64,000 nt of DNA from Komagataeibacter xylinus (GCF_009834365.1 NZ_CP041348.1:1612501-1676500); one strand, 5' to 3'; positions 20,053 through 30,588 are shown, counted from the stretch's first letter. Numbers and translations are program-made. Notes: generated by a model not told the origin, from the letters alone.

Positions 20053-21318
20053 TCAGGCCGTGGCGTAGCGGTCGATGGACAGGTCAAGGCAGGGGATCTC
20101 GGTGCGCTTGTTGCTCATGCGGTCGGCCAGCACGCGGCCAGACCCACAGGCCATGGTCCAGCCCAGCGTGCCGTGGCCGGTATTGAGCCACAGATTGGCA
20201 AAGCGCCCCGCAGGCCCGATGACCGGCGTGCCATCTGGCGTGCTCGGGCGCAGCCCGGTCCAGTAAGCGCCCTGCGACAGGTCGCCGCCCGCGCCGAACA
20301 GTTCGCTGAACGAGAGTTCAAGCAGTTCGCGCCGGTCGCGGCTCAGGCGCAGGTTGTAGCCCGTCAGTTCCGCCGTGCCGCCAATGCGGATGCGATCGCC
20401 CAGCCGCGTGATCGAGACCTTGTGGGTCGCGTCATTGACGGTGGAAACCGGCGCGCGGGCAGGGTCGGTGACCGGCAGCGTCAGCGAATAGCCCTTGGTG
20501 GGGTAGACCGGCAGCTTTATGCCCAGCGGGCGCAGCAGCAGCGGGGAATAGCTGCCCATCGACACCACATAGGCATCCGCCGTCATGCGGCCCATGGAGG
20601 TACGCACGCCCAGGATGTCGGTAGCCGAGGCATCGAGCGCCTCGATATTGATCTCGTAATGGAAGGTGACGCCAAGTTCCTCTTCCGCCTTCTGGGCCAG
20701 GCGCGCGGTAAACATGTGGCAGTCGCCTGATTCATCGCCGGGCAGGCGCAGGCCACCCTGAAACAGGTGGCGGTTCTCCATCAGGCCCGGTTCGTGGCGG
20801 GCGATGTCATCCGGGCTGAGGAACTCGTGTTCAATGCCCGCAAGGTCGAGCAGCTTCATGTCACGGGTGGCGGCGTCCACCTGCTTTTGCGTGCGGAAAA
20901 GCTGGATCAGGCCGCGCTGCTCGTCATCATAGGTAATGCCGGTATCGCGGCGCAGGGCATCAAGGCAGTCGCGGCTGTAGGTCGCGATGCGCAGCATGCG
21001 GGACTTGTTGATGTCGTAGTCATGCGCGTTGCAGTTGGCCAGAAGCTGCTCGAGCCAGCGCATCATGGCCAGGTCGAAGCGCGGGCGCACGACGATGGGC
21101 GCATGCGGCCCGGCCATCCAGCGCAGCACCTTGAGCGGCAGCCCGGGCTCGGCCCAGGGGGAGGAGAAACCCGGCGAGATCTGGCCCGCATTGGCGAACG
21201 AGGTTTCCATCGCGGCGGCAGGCTGGCGGTCAATGACCGTGACCTCATGGCCTTCCTTGGCGAGATACCATGCCGCCGTCACGCCAACCACGCCTGCGCC
21301 CAGAACGATAACTTTCAC
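20053..21318 (-). CDS. dadA: D-amino acid dehydrogenase small subunit
   Basis: A 421-residue FAD-dependent oxidoreductase of the DAO/DadA family. The dinucleotide-binding motif is VIVLGAGVVGVTAAWYLAKEG, shown here by its key Gly residues 7, 9 and 12, and the C-terminal FAD site is LWLNTGHGTLGWTMACGSG. DadA oxidises D-alanine and other D-amino acids to keto acids and passes electrons to the respiratory chain. Length is normal. No alanine racemase (dadX) lies beside it. A variant two-hairpin element follows its stop. The next upstream gene on the same strand, the ferredoxin reductase, is 109 bases away and may be a separate unit. Confidence 0.93.
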   Translation of the reverse strand: MKVIVLGAGVVGVTAAWYLAKEGHEVTVIDRQPAAAMETSFANAGQISPGFSSPWAEPGLPLKVLRWMAGPHAPIVVRPRFDLAMMRWLEQLLANCNAHDYDINKSRMLRIATYSRDCLDALRRDTGITYDDEQRGLIQLFRTQKQVDAATRDMKLLDLAGIEHEFLSPDDIARHEPGLMENRHLFQGGLRLPGDESGDCHMFTARLAQKAEEELGVTFHYEINIEALDASATDILGVRTSMGRMTADAYVVSMGSYSPLLLRPLGIKLPVYPTKGYSLTLPVTDPARAPVSTVNDATHKVSITRLGDRIRIGGTAELTGYNLRLSRDRRELLELSFSELFGAGGDLSQGAYWTGLRPSTPDGTPVIGPAGRFANLWLNTGHGTLGWTMACGSGRVLADRMSNKRTEIPCLDLSIDRYATA

Positions 21319-21427
21319 GGTCTGTCCCTTATTCTTCCGTCATCAACACATCGGGGATGCGCCAGACGGAAGCAATGGTCAACCGTTTGAGTTATGACAG
21401 GACCGGGTGGCTGAAATCCGCCACCCG

Positions 21428-22453
21428 TCAGCCCGCAGGCACGCCCTTGCTGGTCGAATATTCAAAATGCAGCGCCCTGTCAGGGTGCACGATGGGGTGG
21501 ATGGCATGCGCCGCCATGGCCCCTTCGGTAAAGCCCTGCAGGATCAGCTTGAGCTTGCCGGGATAGGTCGCCACATCCCCCACCGCGAAAATGCCGGGCA
21601 GGCTGCTCTCGCAGGTGGAAGGCGTGACCGGAATGGTGCCGCGCAGGGTGTCGAGCCCCCATTGGGCAATCGGCCCGAGGTCGGTTGCCAGCCCGAAGAA
21701 GGGCAGCAGATGGTCGCACGCCACCTGCCTGATCGTGCCATCAAGCGTGGCAAGGTCCACGCCCGCAAGCGCGCCATCCGTGCCATGCAGGCCATGCAGC
21801 TGGTAGCCGATGATCTTTTCCACCTCGCCCCGGCTCACCGCCTCGTCAAGCTGGCGCAGGCTTTCGGGGGCGGCGCGGAAGCGGTCGCGGCGGTGCACCA
21901 GCTTCACGCTGCGCGCGACCTCGCGCAGTGATAGCGCCCAGTCCACCGCCGAGTCGCCACCGCCTGCAATCAGCACGTCCTTGCCTGCAAAATCGGCGCG
22001 GCGGCGCACGAAATACTGCACGCTACCCGTGGCCTCGAAAGCCGCCAGCCCCTCAAGCGGGGGGCGGTTGGGGCCAAACGCGCCCGCACCGGCAGCGATG
22101 ATGACGGCGCGGGCGGCAATCACGTCGCCCTTCGTGGTGCCAAGAAGGAAAGCGCCGCGCGTGCCCTCAAGGCGCTCGACCCGGCGGCCGAGCAGGCGCG
22201 GCACGTCAAAGGGGGCAATCTGGCGGTCAAGTGCCTCGATCAGCGCGCCACCCTCGATCGCGGGGTGGGCGGGAATGTCATAGATCGGTTTTTCAGGGTA
22301 AAGCGCTGCGCACTGGCCGCCAATTTCATCAAGCGCGTCAATCAGCACGCAGCCGAGTTTGAGCATGCCGCATTCAAAGGCGGCGAACAGCCCGGCAGGG
22401 CCTGCGCCAATAATGGCGACATCTGTGGTGTGGGTGGGGGGGGGCGTGGTCAT
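21428..22453 (-). CDS. TrxB-like ferredoxin/flavodoxin-NADP(+) reductase
   Basis: A 341-residue flavoprotein of the thioredoxin-reductase-like FNR group. The FAD motif is IGAGPAGLFAAFECG, the NADP motif is AGGGDSAVDWALSL and the second FAD motif is GIFAVGDVATYPGKLKLI. There is no CxxC redox pair where thioredoxin reductases have one, and the tail ends in the YSTSKG motif typical of this FNR type. It moves electrons between NADPH and ferredoxin or flavodoxin. The start ATG at 22453 sits immediately before VTTPPPTHTTDVAIIG-like sequence; an exact ribosome site is not obvious. Confidence 0.9.
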   Translation of the reverse strand: MTTPPPTHTTDVAIIGAGPAGLFAAFECGMLKLGCVLIDALDEIGGQCAALYPEKPIYDIPAHPAIEGGALIEALDRQIAPFDVPRLLGRRVERLEGTRGAFLLGTTKGDVIAARAVIIAAGAGAFGPNRPPLEGLAAFEATGSVQYFVRRRADFAGKDVLIAGGGDSAVDWALSLREVARSVKLVHRRDRFRAAPESLRQLDEAVSRGEVEKIIGYQLHGLHGTDGALAGVDLATLDGTIRQVACDHLLPFFGLATDLGPIAQWGLDTLRGTIPVTPSTCESSLPGIFAVGDVATYPGKLKLILQGFTEGAMAAHAIHPIVHPDRALHFEYSTSKGVPAG

Positions 22454-22707
22454 GTCCGGCTCAGCTGTCCTGCAGTCCGTGGTCTGGTTAAAGGCATATG
22501 TCAGGTGCGGTTTTGCTTGGTTGTGCCTTAGGGCGCAAGCCTCGGGCGCGGTCCGGGGCGTTACGATGGCGTGCGCGGCGGCGCTAAATCATTGAAAACA
22601 TGTTTTTCCCCGCGCCATCATGGTGCAGGAAGTGAAAGCGGTTTTCCATGCGCGCGCCCTGCCATGCCCCTTGTGCGCGAGGGCAGGGCAGGGGCACACT
22701 GGCTGGC

Positions 22708-23193
22708 ATGGATGCAAACCCGTTCGTGCATGAAATTTCCCTGCCCGACTCCCAGGCCACGCAGGCGCTGGGCCGGGCGCTGGCTGCCGTGCTGCGCCCT
22801 GGCGATGTCGTGCTGCTGGAAGGCGATCTGGGCGCTGGCAAGACCACGCTGGCCCGCGCCCTGCTGCGCGCCCTGTGCGGGGATGCGGAGATGGAAGTGC
22901 CCAGCCCGTCCTATACTCTGGTGCAGGTGTATGAGGCTCCGGTAGCCCCGGTTTCGCATTTTGACCTGTGGCGGCTCGATGGGCCTGACGCATTGTATGA
23001 GCTGGGGTGGGATGAGGCATGCGAGGGCATCGTGCTGGTTGAATGGCCGGACCGGCTGGGCGGCCTGACGCCCCCTGATGTGCTGCGCGTGAGCCTCGTG
23101 CCCGATGCGGCGGGCGGGCGCATGGCCCGGCTGGCAGGCGACGCAGTCCGGCTGGCGCCGTTGATGAACCTCGATACAGGAGATGCCCCATGA
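22708..23193 (+). CDS. tsaE: TsaE, ATPase for tRNA N6-threonylcarbamoyladenosine synthesis
   Basis: A 161-residue P-loop ATPase. The Walker A motif is [17 protein letters not shown], and the TsaE signature [12 protein letters not shown] is present, with HFDLWRLDG after it. It assists TsaB-TsaD in making t6A37 on ANN-decoding tRNAs. The open frame runs 20 codons further upstream but the ATG at 22708 fits the family length. The stop overlaps the next ATG by ATGA, so it is coupled to the nucleotidyltransferase gene. In many alphaproteobacteria a sugar kinase (amgK) lies between these two; here it does not. Confidence 0.94.
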   Translation: MDANPFVHEISLPDSQATQALGRALAAVLRPGDVVLLEGDLGAGKTTLARALLRALCGDAEMEVPSPSYTLVQVYEAPVAPVSHFDLWRLDGPDALYELGWDEACEGIVLVEWPDRLGGLTPPDVLRVSLVPDAAGGRMARLAGDAVRLAPLMNLDTGDAP

Positions 23194-23951
23194 GCGTGAA
23201 CATGCCCCGTACCGCCATGGTTTTTGCAGCAGGGCTGGGGCGGCGCATGCGGCCTTTGAGCGAATCGGTGCCCAAGCCGCTGCTGCGCGTGGCGGGTCAG
23301 CCGATTCTGGACCACGTGCTCGACCGGCTCGAGGCGGCAGGGGTCGCGCAGGTGGTGGTTAATGCCCACTGGCAGCCTGATGCCATTCATGCGGCACTTG
23401 CTGCGCGCGCGGCTGCCCATCGCGGCCCCCGCACCGTCGAGCAGGTCGAGGACACATTGCTTGAAACCGGCGGCAGTGCGGCGAGTGCCCTGCGCGCGGG
23501 CCGGATCGGGCCGGACCCGTTCTTTCTGCTCAATGGCGATGCCATGTGGCTCAACGGCCCGGTGCCCGCGCTGCGGCGGCTGGCGGCGGCATTCGACCCG
23601 GCCAGCATGGACGCCATGCTGCTGCTTGGCGGCATGACGCGGGCCGTGGGCGAGGTAGGGCATGGCGATTTTGCCGTTGATGCCCATGGCAGGCCGCGCC
23701 GCCCGCGTGCAGGCGAGATCACGCCCTATATCTTTACCGGCGTGCAGATTGTCTCGCCCCGGCTGTTTGATGCAGCGCCCGAGGGCGGCTTCAGCATGAA
23801 CCGGCTGTGGGACCGCGCCATGGAGGCAGGACGCCTGGGTGTGATCGTGCATGATTCGCTGTGGTTTCACCTCTCGCGCCCGGCCGATCTCGCAGCCGCC
23901 GAGCGCGTGCTGCATTCAACCCTCAACCCGGATTCGGATTGCGGCCTGTGA
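23190..23951 (+). CDS. murU: MurU-like sugar-1-phosphate nucleotidyltransferase
   Basis: A 253-residue nucleotidyltransferase. The pyrophosphorylase signature is [20 protein letters not shown], followed by LLNGDAMW with the metal-binding Asp and a C-terminal [15 protein letters not shown] motif typical of MurU (MurNAc-1-phosphate uridylyltransferase), which recycles cell-wall MurNAc to UDP-MurNAc. Assignment rests on this motif and on the gene order. The kinase partner AmgK is not next to it, so the substrate supply is unclear and another hexose-1-phosphate is possible. It overlaps tsaE (ATGA) and addB (GTGA). Confidence 0.82.
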   Translation: MSVNMPRTAMVFAAGLGRRMRPLSESVPKPLLRVAGQPILDHVLDRLEAAGVAQVVVNAHWQPDAIHAALAARAAAHRGPRTVEQVEDTLLETGGSAASALRAGRIGPDPFFLLNGDAMWLNGPVPALRRLAAAFDPASMDAMLLLGGMTRAVGEVGHGDFAVDAHGRPRRPRAGEITPYIFTGVQIVSPRLFDAAPEGGFSMNRLWDRAMEAGRLGVIVHDSLWFHLSRPADLAAAERVLHSTLNPDSDCGL

Positions 23952-26900
23952 GCCAGCCCGAAGCACCCTGCGTGCGGGGCCGCGCCGCCGTCATTGCGCC
24001 GCATGTGCCGTTTGTGGACCAGATTGCAGCACGCTGGCTGGCGCAGGCGGGGCATGACGCGCAGGCCTGCGGCAACGGGTTGATCCTGCTGCCCAGCCGC
24101 CGCGCCGCCCGCGCGCTGACCGAGGCTTTCGTGCGCCAGGTCGATGGCCGCCCCATCCTGCTGCCGCGCATCGCCCCCATTGCCGGACTTGATGAGGCGG
24201 CCCTTGCGCTTTCGGGCCGCAACGCGCTCGACCTGCCGCCTGCGGTTGATCCCGTGCGCCGCCTTGCCACGCTCACGCTACTGGTCATGCAGGCGGGCCG
24301 TGCCTTTGGTGATGTGCAGGGCGTGGACCAGGCCTGGCCGCTGGCCCGCGCGCTGGCCGACCTGATGGATGAGGCGGAATGGGCCGAATGCGACCTGCAC
24401 GAACGCCTGCCCCATGCCGCCGAGGGCGATTTTGCCCAGCACTGGCACCTGACCGTGCAGTTCCTGTCCATCATCACCCAGGTCTGGCCCGCATGGCTGG
24501 CCGAGCAGGGGGTGATGAACCCTGTCGCCCGCCAGACTGCCCTGCTGCATGCGCAGGCCGCGCGCTGGCTGGAGGCACCACCACCGGCGGGCTACCCCAT
24601 CTGGGCGGCGGGTTTTTCCGATGCCGTGCCGTCCACCATCGCCATGCTGCGCGCCGTGCTGTCGCTGCCCGATGGGCTGCTGGTGCTGCCGGGCGTGGAT
24701 ATGGAATGCGCCGATAACGTCTGGTGCAACCTGCCGCCCGACCACCCGCAGGCGGGCACCGCGCACATGCTGGCCGAACTCGGCCTTGAGCGGGACTGCA
24801 TGGAACAGTGGGGCGATCTGCCACCCGGCTGCGTTGCCAGCAGCCCCATCCCGCGCGCCAGCCTGCTGGCCCGCGCCCTGCTGCCCGCCCATGCGCTGGC
24901 GGGCTGGCGTGACCCCGAGGCCCCGGTCATGGCCGAGGGCCTGTCAGTGCTGCGCAGTGCCGACCAGCAGGAGGAAGCAGCGGCCATCGCCATGGTGCTG
25001 CGCCAGGTGCTCGAGCAGCCCGGCAGGCGCGCCGCCCTCGTCACCCCCGACCGCGCGCTGGCCGGGCGGGTTGCCACCGAACTGGTGCGCTGGGGCGTCA
25101 TTGCCGATGACAGTGCGGGTGAAAGCCTGCTCACCATACCGCAGACCGCCTTCCTGCGACTGATCATACAGGCGGTGGATGGCGGGCTTTCGCCCGTGGC
25201 GCTGCTTTCGGTCATCAAGCACCCGCTGGCGGCCTGCGGGCTGGCGCCGGGCAACTGCCGCGCCAGCGCCCGCCAGCTCGAGCGGCTGGTGCTGCGTGGG
25301 CCCGCCCCGCCACCGGGCATTGCCGGGCTGCGTGGCGCGCTGGCCCGCGCTGCGGAAGACCCGCACGGCGCGCTGGCCGATGCGCCTGACGCGCCGGAGG
25401 AAATCACCGCCTTCATCAACCGCCTTGAAGCCGCCCTCGGCCCGCTCATTGCCCTGCCGCGTGCGAGTCTGGTGCCGGTCTCCACCCTGCTTGCCGCTCT
25501 GATAGAGACCGCGCAGGCGCTTGCCGCGACCGACACCACTGATGGCGCCGAGCGCCTGTGGGCTGGCGAGGAAGGTAACGCGCTGGGCCAGCACATGAGC
25601 GCCATGCTGGCGTGGTGCGACGTGCTGCCCGAGGCAAGGCTGGGCGCGCTTGACGGGCTGCTGGCCTCCTCGCTTGCGGGCATGACGGTGCAGGGGCGGC
25701 GCGCGGTGCGCGGGCGCGAGGGCACGGCGGTGCATCCGCGCGTGTTCATCTGGGGCCTGCTCGAGGCGCGGTTGCAAACTGCTGATACCATCGTGCTCGG
25801 CGGGCTGGTCGAGACCGTCTGGCCCCCCGCTACCGATCCGGGGCCGTGGATGAGCCGCCCCATGCGCACCCGTGTGGGCCTGCCCTCGCCGGAATGGGCC
25901 ATCGGCCAGGCCGCGCATGACTTCGTATCATGCGCCTGCGCCGCGCCACGGGTCGTGCTGTCCATGGCGGCGCGGCGGCAGGGCGCACCGACCGTGCCCG
26001 CGCGGTGGCTGGTCAGGCTCAATGCCTATCTGGCAGGGCACGGCCACGGCCTGCCGCCGCACCCCGCCCTGCGCTGGCTTGACAGTCTCGACCGGCCGCC
26101 CGGCGGGCTGGTGCAGCCTGCAAGCCCGCCGCGCCCCCGGCCTGCCCTGGCCCTGCGCCCGCGCAGCCTGTCGGTGACCGAGATCGAGACATGGATGCGT
26201 GACCCCTACGCCATCTATGCCCGCCGCATCCTGCGCCTCAACCGCCTGCCCGACCTTGAGGAACTGGCCGATGCGGCCGATTACGGGCAGATCGTGCACA
26301 CGGCCCTTGACCGCTGGTTCCGCGCCCACCCCACCGGCTGGCCTGCCGATGGCGAAGAACGGATGCAGGCCGTCTTTGCCGATGTGCTGCGCGAGGCCGA
26401 ACTGCGCCCCGCACTGGCCGCATGGTGGGCGCCAAGGCTGGAACGCATCGCCACCTGGTGCGCGCAGACCGAACAGGCGCGCGGCACGACGGGTGGCAAG
26501 CGCACGGTGCTGACCGAGCTGAGCGGGCGCATGCAGCTCGAGGACCTGCCCGGCGGCCCCTTCACCCTGCGTGGCCGGGCCGACCGGATCGACCGCCATG
26601 ATGATGGCACGCTGAGCCTGTTCGATTACAAGACCGGCACCCTGCCCACCCGCCGCAGCGTGCTGGAGGGCTGGCAGTCGCAGCTGGTGCTTGAGGCCGC
26701 GATGATTGAAAGCGGCGGCTTTCCGCCCCCCGTGGCGGGCACGGTGGCCGAACTGGTGTACTGGCGGCTGACCGGCGGCCATGTGCCTGCGCTGGTGCTC
26801 GACGTGGCGCGCGGGGAGGAGCTGGCCGAACTGATCGCCTCATGCCGCACGGGGCTACGCGATCTGGTAGCCGGGTATGACAATCCTGCGCAGCCTTACC

Positions 26901-27001
26901 TGTCGCATCCCTATCCCGGCGAGGAACCCCGCTTTGCCGATTACGCCCATCTGGCCCGCGTTGCGGAATGGAGTGCGGCGCGTGAGGAGAATGGCGGATG
27001 A
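23948..27001 (+). CDS. addB: AddB, subunit of AddAB double-strand break repair helicase-nuclease
   Basis: A 1017-residue alphaproteobacterial AddB. The N-terminal half is helicase-like (LLPSRRAARALTEAFVRQV near residue 55) without a clear Walker A. The C-terminal PD-(D/E)XK nuclease domain starts around residue 745 (SVTEIETWMRDPYAIYARR) and has the catalytic LFDYKTGTLPT near 895. With AddA it resects broken DNA ends for RecA. The start is the GTG at 23948 overlapping the upstream stop (GTGA); the longer frame from 23861 would lie inside murU. It overlaps addA by ATGA. Confidence 0.94.
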   Translation: MSQPEAPCVRGRAAVIAPHVPFVDQIAARWLAQAGHDAQACGNGLILLPSRRAARALTEAFVRQVDGRPILLPRIAPIAGLDEAALALSGRNALDLPPAVDPVRRLATLTLLVMQAGRAFGDVQGVDQAWPLARALADLMDEAEWAECDLHERLPHAAEGDFAQHWHLTVQFLSIITQVWPAWLAEQGVMNPVARQTALLHAQAARWLEAPPPAGYPIWAAGFSDAVPSTIAMLRAVLSLPDGLLVLPGVDMECADNVWCNLPPDHPQAGTAHMLAELGLERDCMEQWGDLPPGCVASSPIPRASLLARALLPAHALAGWRDPEAPVMAEGLSVLRSADQQEEAAAIAMVLRQVLEQPGRRAALVTPDRALAGRVATELVRWGVIADDSAGESLLTIPQTAFLRLIIQAVDGGLSPVALLSVIKHPLAACGLAPGNCRASARQLERLVLRGPAPPPGIAGLRGALARAAEDPHGALADAPDAPEEITAFINRLEAALGPLIALPRASLVPVSTLLAALIETAQALAATDTTDGAERLWAGEEGNALGQHMSAMLAWCDVLPEARLGALDGLLASSLAGMTVQGRRAVRGREGTAVHPRVFIWGLLEARLQTADTIVLGGLVETVWPPATDPGPWMSRPMRTRVGLPSPEWAIGQAAHDFVSCACAAPRVVLSMAARRQGAPTVPARWLVRLNAYLAGHGHGLPPHPALRWLDSLDRPPGGLVQPASPPRPRPALALRPRSLSVTEIETWMRDPYAIYARRILRLNRLPDLEELADAADYGQIVHTALDRWFRAHPTGWPADGEERMQAVFADVLREAELRPALAAWWAPRLERIATWCAQTEQARGTTGGKRTVLTELSGRMQLEDLPGGPFTLRGRADRIDRHDDGTLSLFDYKTGTLPTRRSVLEGWQSQLVLEAAMIESGGFPPPVAGTVAELVYWRLTGGHVPALVLDVARGEELAELIASCRTGLRDLVAGYDNPAQPYLSHPYPGEEPRFADYAHLARVAEWSAAREENGG

Positions 27002-30000
27002 ACGTGTCTCCCCCCAAGGCCGACACCACGATGGACGCCATCGGCCTTGCCAATCGCAGCCAGGCCCAGGCATCTGACCCGCAGGCTTCGGTGTTTGTTT
27101 CGGCCTCGGCGGGCAGTGGCAAGACCAAGCTGCTGATCGACCGGCTGCTGCGCCTCATGCTGCCGCGTGATGTGCCTGACCGTGATGGCGTGCCCACCCG
27201 CGTTGCAGGCAGCGACCCCGGTCGCATCCTGTGCCTGACCTTTACCAAGGCGGCGGCAGCCGAAATGTCGATCCGCCTGCAGGACAGGCTGGGCCAGTGG
27301 GTCATGCTGCCTGATGCGGCGCTTGATGGGGAACTTGCCCGCCTGTCCGTGCCGGTGGATGACCGCACGAGGGAGGTGGCGCGTGAACTCTTTGCCCGCG
27401 TGCTCGACCTGCCCGGCGGCATGCGCATTGGCACCATCCATGCCTTCTGCCAGTCGCTGCTGCGGCGCTTCCCCATCGAGGCCGCGATCAGCCCGCATTT
27501 CACCCTGATCGAGGAGACCGATGCCCGCCTCGCCCAGCGCGCGGCAGTGGAGGATGTGGTGGGCGCGGGCGGCCCCGCCGTGGGGCTGCTCGCGGGTCAG
27601 ATCGGCGTGGGTGACTTTACTTCCCTGATCGCGCGGCTGCAGGCGCATGCGCGCCGCATGCTGCCGGTGGCACGGCAGTGGGTGCGCGACCGGGCCAGTG
27701 TCGAGGCCGCCCTGATGCGCCTGCTGGGCATAAGCGGGCGCAGCGTGGAGGAGGTGCTGCGGCATGCCTGCGCCACCATCCCCGATGAGGCCGCCCTGCG
27801 CGATGGTCTGCGTTACGCGGCGCAGGAAGGATCACCCACAGTAAGGACGCAGGCCGAGACCATGCTGGTCTGGCTGGGGCAGGATGCGGCCACCCGAACT
27901 GCGACCTGGCCCGTGTGGCGCAAGGCGCTGCTCAAGAACGATGGCGCCCCCCGCCAGCGCGGTGGCCTGAACGCGAAGCTTGCCACCGAGTGCCCGATTC
28001 TGGTCGAGCAACTGCTGGCGGAGGCCGCGCGCATCATCGCCATCGAGCAGCAGATGCGCGCGATCAGGGTGTTTGAACTGACCTGTGCACTGCTCTCGGT
28101 CGCCCAGCCGGTGCTCGAGCGCTACGCCACGCGCAAGAGCGCGCAGGGCATGGTCGATTATGATGACCTGATCGACCGCACGCTCGAACTGCTGCGCGAC
28201 CCCGGCGCTGCATGGGTGCTGTACAAGCTCGATGGCGGCATTGACCACCTGCTGCTTGATGAAGTGCAGGATACCTCATTCGACCAGTGGGCCATCGCCG
28301 GTGGCCTGACGGCGGAGTTCTTCGCGGGCGAGGGCACGCATGATGACGAGGGCACGCCGCGCACCATCTTCGCGGTGGGGGATTACAAGCAGTCGATCTA
28401 TTCGTTTCAGGGGGCTGACCCCGAGGCCTTTCGCGCATGGCGGCAGCGTTTTCGCCAAAGTGCCGCGGCAGCCGACGCCCTGTGGCGCGAACCGGCCCTG
28501 ACCGTCTCCTTCCGCTCCACCGCCCCGGTGCTGAAACTGGTGGACAGCGTGTTCGCCAACCCTGCCGCCGCCCGTGGCGTGGCCGAGCCTGATGGCACCA
28601 TTCCTCCCCATGTCACGGCCCGCCCCGGCCAGGGCGGCCGCGTCGAGATCTGGCCCCCCGTGCCGGTGGAGGAGGATGGCGAGGCAGTCAGCCCGTGGCA
28701 GGCCCCCAGTCAGAATGCAGGCCAGTCCACCGCCCAGCAGCGCCTGGCCGATACGCTGGCCGCCTGGATCGCAGCCGAGCTGCGCAGGCCCGCGGCACCG
28801 GGCGAGGCACCACTTGCGCCGGGGGATGTGCTGATTCTCGTGCCGCGCCGCTCGGCCTTCGCCCGTGCCCTGATCCGCGCGCTCAAAACAAACGACGTGC
28901 CGGTCGCCACCCTTGTGCGCACGGTGCTGACTGACCAGCTTGCCGTGCAGGACCTCATGGCGCTGTGCGCGTGCCTGCTCCTGCCACAGGATGACCTGAC
29001 GCTGGCCTGCGTGCTGACTTCGCCCATTGGCGGGCTGGATGATGAGTCGCTCATGCATCTGGCAACGGGCCGCGATGGCAAGCCCCTCTGGGCGGTGCTG
29101 CGCGCGCGCCATGCCGAGCGCCCGGACTGGGCGGCGGCATGGCATATTCTCAACACGCTGTTCCGGCAGGTGGATTACGCAACACCCTACCAGCTTCTGG
29201 CCGAGGCCCTTGGCCCGCTGGGCGGCCGCACGCGGCTGCTGGCCCGCCTTGGGCCAGAGGCGGTGGAGCCGGTGGATGAACTGCTCTCTGCCGCCCTGCG
29301 CTTTGAGGAGGCGCACGCCATCTCGCTGCAGGGTTTCCTGCACTGGCTCAATGCCTCGGATGAGACCGTGCGCCACGAGCCCGATGCCTCGGCCAACATG
29401 GTGCGCGTCATGACCGCGCACGGGGCCAAGGGGCTGCAGGCGCGGCTGGTGGTGCTGCCCGACACCATTGCCAGCCCCCGCTCTGACACCAACATCCTGT
29501 GGAAAAAAGATAAGCAGACTGGCCTCGACATCCCCATCTGGGTGCCCCGCCGCGAACTGGCTACTGACCTGACCGCGGCCCTGCAGGAAAAGATAAAGAA
29601 GGAGGCGGCAGAGGAATATAACCGCCTGCTCTACGTGGCGCTGACCCGTGCGAGCGATCGGCTGGTCGTATGCGGCTGGAAGCCGGGCCGGGGCGTGCCC
29701 GATGGCTGCTGGTATGACCTGTGCCACCGTGGCTTCGAACGGGCAGGCGCCGAGGCCCGGCCTTTTGATCTGGGCTGGGAGGGCGAAAGCCTTGTGCTGG
29801 AGGAACAGCGCACGGTCCCCGCGCCCGCGGCAAGACCACAGGCCCCGATGTGGGAGATGGAATCCGTCACCCTGCCGGACTGGATGGGTCACGCGCCGCT
29901 ATGGCGGCCCGTGCTGCCGGTGGCGGAAGGCCCGCTTGCCCGTCCGCTCGCCCCCAGCCGACCCGATGATATAGCCCTTGGCCCGCAGCCTGCCGTGCGC

Positions 30001-30588
30001 TCGCCGCTGGTCGCGGCCAGCACGGTGCGCGACCGGGCAGATGCCACGGCCCGGCGCGCCCGCGCCCTGCAACGCGGGCAACTGGTGCATGCCCTGTTGC
30101 AATACCTGCCCGACTGCGCGCCCGATGCGCGGGCGGAACTGGCCCATGCCTGGCTGTCGCGCCCGGCGGCAGGGCTTGCGCCGGACCTGCGTGATGCACT
30201 GGTGGCGGAGGTGCTCGCGGTCATGGACAGGCCGGAACTTGCAGCGCTGTTTGCCCCCGGCAGCCGCGTGGAGCAGCCGCTGGCCGGAATCGTGGGTGAG
30301 CAGGTGATCGTGGGGCAGGTGGACCGCATGGCGGTCAATGCCGATACGGTCATGGTGTGTGACTTCAAGACCAACCGCCACCCGCCTGCCGATATTGGCC
30401 AGACCCCCGTGCTTTACCTGCGCCAGATGGCGGCCTACCGCGCCCTGTTGCGCGGGGTCTATCCCGGCAGGCAGGTCGAGTGCGTGCTGGTCTGGACCGA
30501 GGGCGTGCGCGTTGACATCCTGCCTGCGGCCCTGCTGGACCATTATGCACCCGACAGGGTTGGCCTAAAGGGATCGGTACGGGCTTGA
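26998..30588 (+). CDS. addA: AddA, UvrD-type helicase and nuclease subunit of AddAB
   Basis: A 1196-residue protein. Helicase motifs in order: Walker A SAGSGKTKLLIDRLL, motif Ia CLTFTKAAAAEM, motif II LLLDEVQDTSFDQW, motif III GDYKQSIYSFQGADP, motif V VRVMTAHGAKGLQA and motif VI LLYVALTRASDRLVV. The C-terminal nuclease has GQVDRMAV and MVCDFKTNRHPP. The enzyme unwinds and cuts double-strand ends. It is coupled to addB by an ATGA overlap and followed by trxA after 80 bases, a conserved alphaproteobacterial order. Confidence 0.96.
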   Translation: MNVSPPKADTTMDAIGLANRSQAQASDPQASVFVSASAGSGKTKLLIDRLLRLMLPRDVPDRDGVPTRVAGSDPGRILCLTFTKAAAAEMSIRLQDRLGQWVMLPDAALDGELARLSVPVDDRTREVARELFARVLDLPGGMRIGTIHAFCQSLLRRFPIEAAISPHFTLIEETDARLAQRAAVEDVVGAGGPAVGLLAGQIGVGDFTSLIARLQAHARRMLPVARQWVRDRASVEAALMRLLGISGRSVEEVLRHACATIPDEAALRDGLRYAAQEGSPTVRTQAETMLVWLGQDAATRTATWPVWRKALLKNDGAPRQRGGLNAKLATECPILVEQLLAEAARIIAIEQQMRAIRVFELTCALLSVAQPVLERYATRKSAQGMVDYDDLIDRTLELLRDPGAAWVLYKLDGGIDHLLLDEVQDTSFDQWAIAGGLTAEFFAGEGTHDDEGTPRTIFAVGDYKQSIYSFQGADPEAFRAWRQRFRQSAAAADALWREPALTVSFRSTAPVLKLVDSVFANPAAARGVAEPDGTIPPHVTARPGQGGRVEIWPPVPVEEDGEAVSPWQAPSQNAGQSTAQQRLADTLAAWIAAELRRPAAPGEAPLAPGDVLILVPRRSAFARALIRALKTNDVPVATLVRTVLTDQLAVQDLMALCACLLLPQDDLTLACVLTSPIGGLDDESLMHLATGRDGKPLWAVLRARHAERPDWAAAWHILNTLFRQVDYATPYQLLAEALGPLGGRTRLLARLGPEAVEPVDELLSAALRFEEAHAISLQGFLHWLNASDETVRHEPDASANMVRVMTAHGAKGLQARLVVLPDTIASPRSDTNILWKKDKQTGLDIPIWVPRRELATDLTAALQEKIKKEAAEEYNRLLYVALTRASDRLVVCGWKPGRGVPDGCWYDLCHRGFERAGAEARPFDLGWEGESLVLEEQRTVPAPAARPQAPMWEMESVTLPDWMGHAPLWRPVLPVAEGPLARPLAPSRPDDIALGPQPAVRSPLVAASTVRDRADATARRARALQRGQLVHALLQYLPDCAPDARAELAHAWLSRPAAGLAPDLRDALVAEVLAVMDRPELAALFAPGSRVEQPLAGIVGEQVIVGQVDRMAVNADTVMVCDFKTNRHPPADIGQTPVLYLRQMAAYRALLRGVYPGRQVECVLVWTEGVRVDILPAALLDHYAPDRVGLKGSVRA

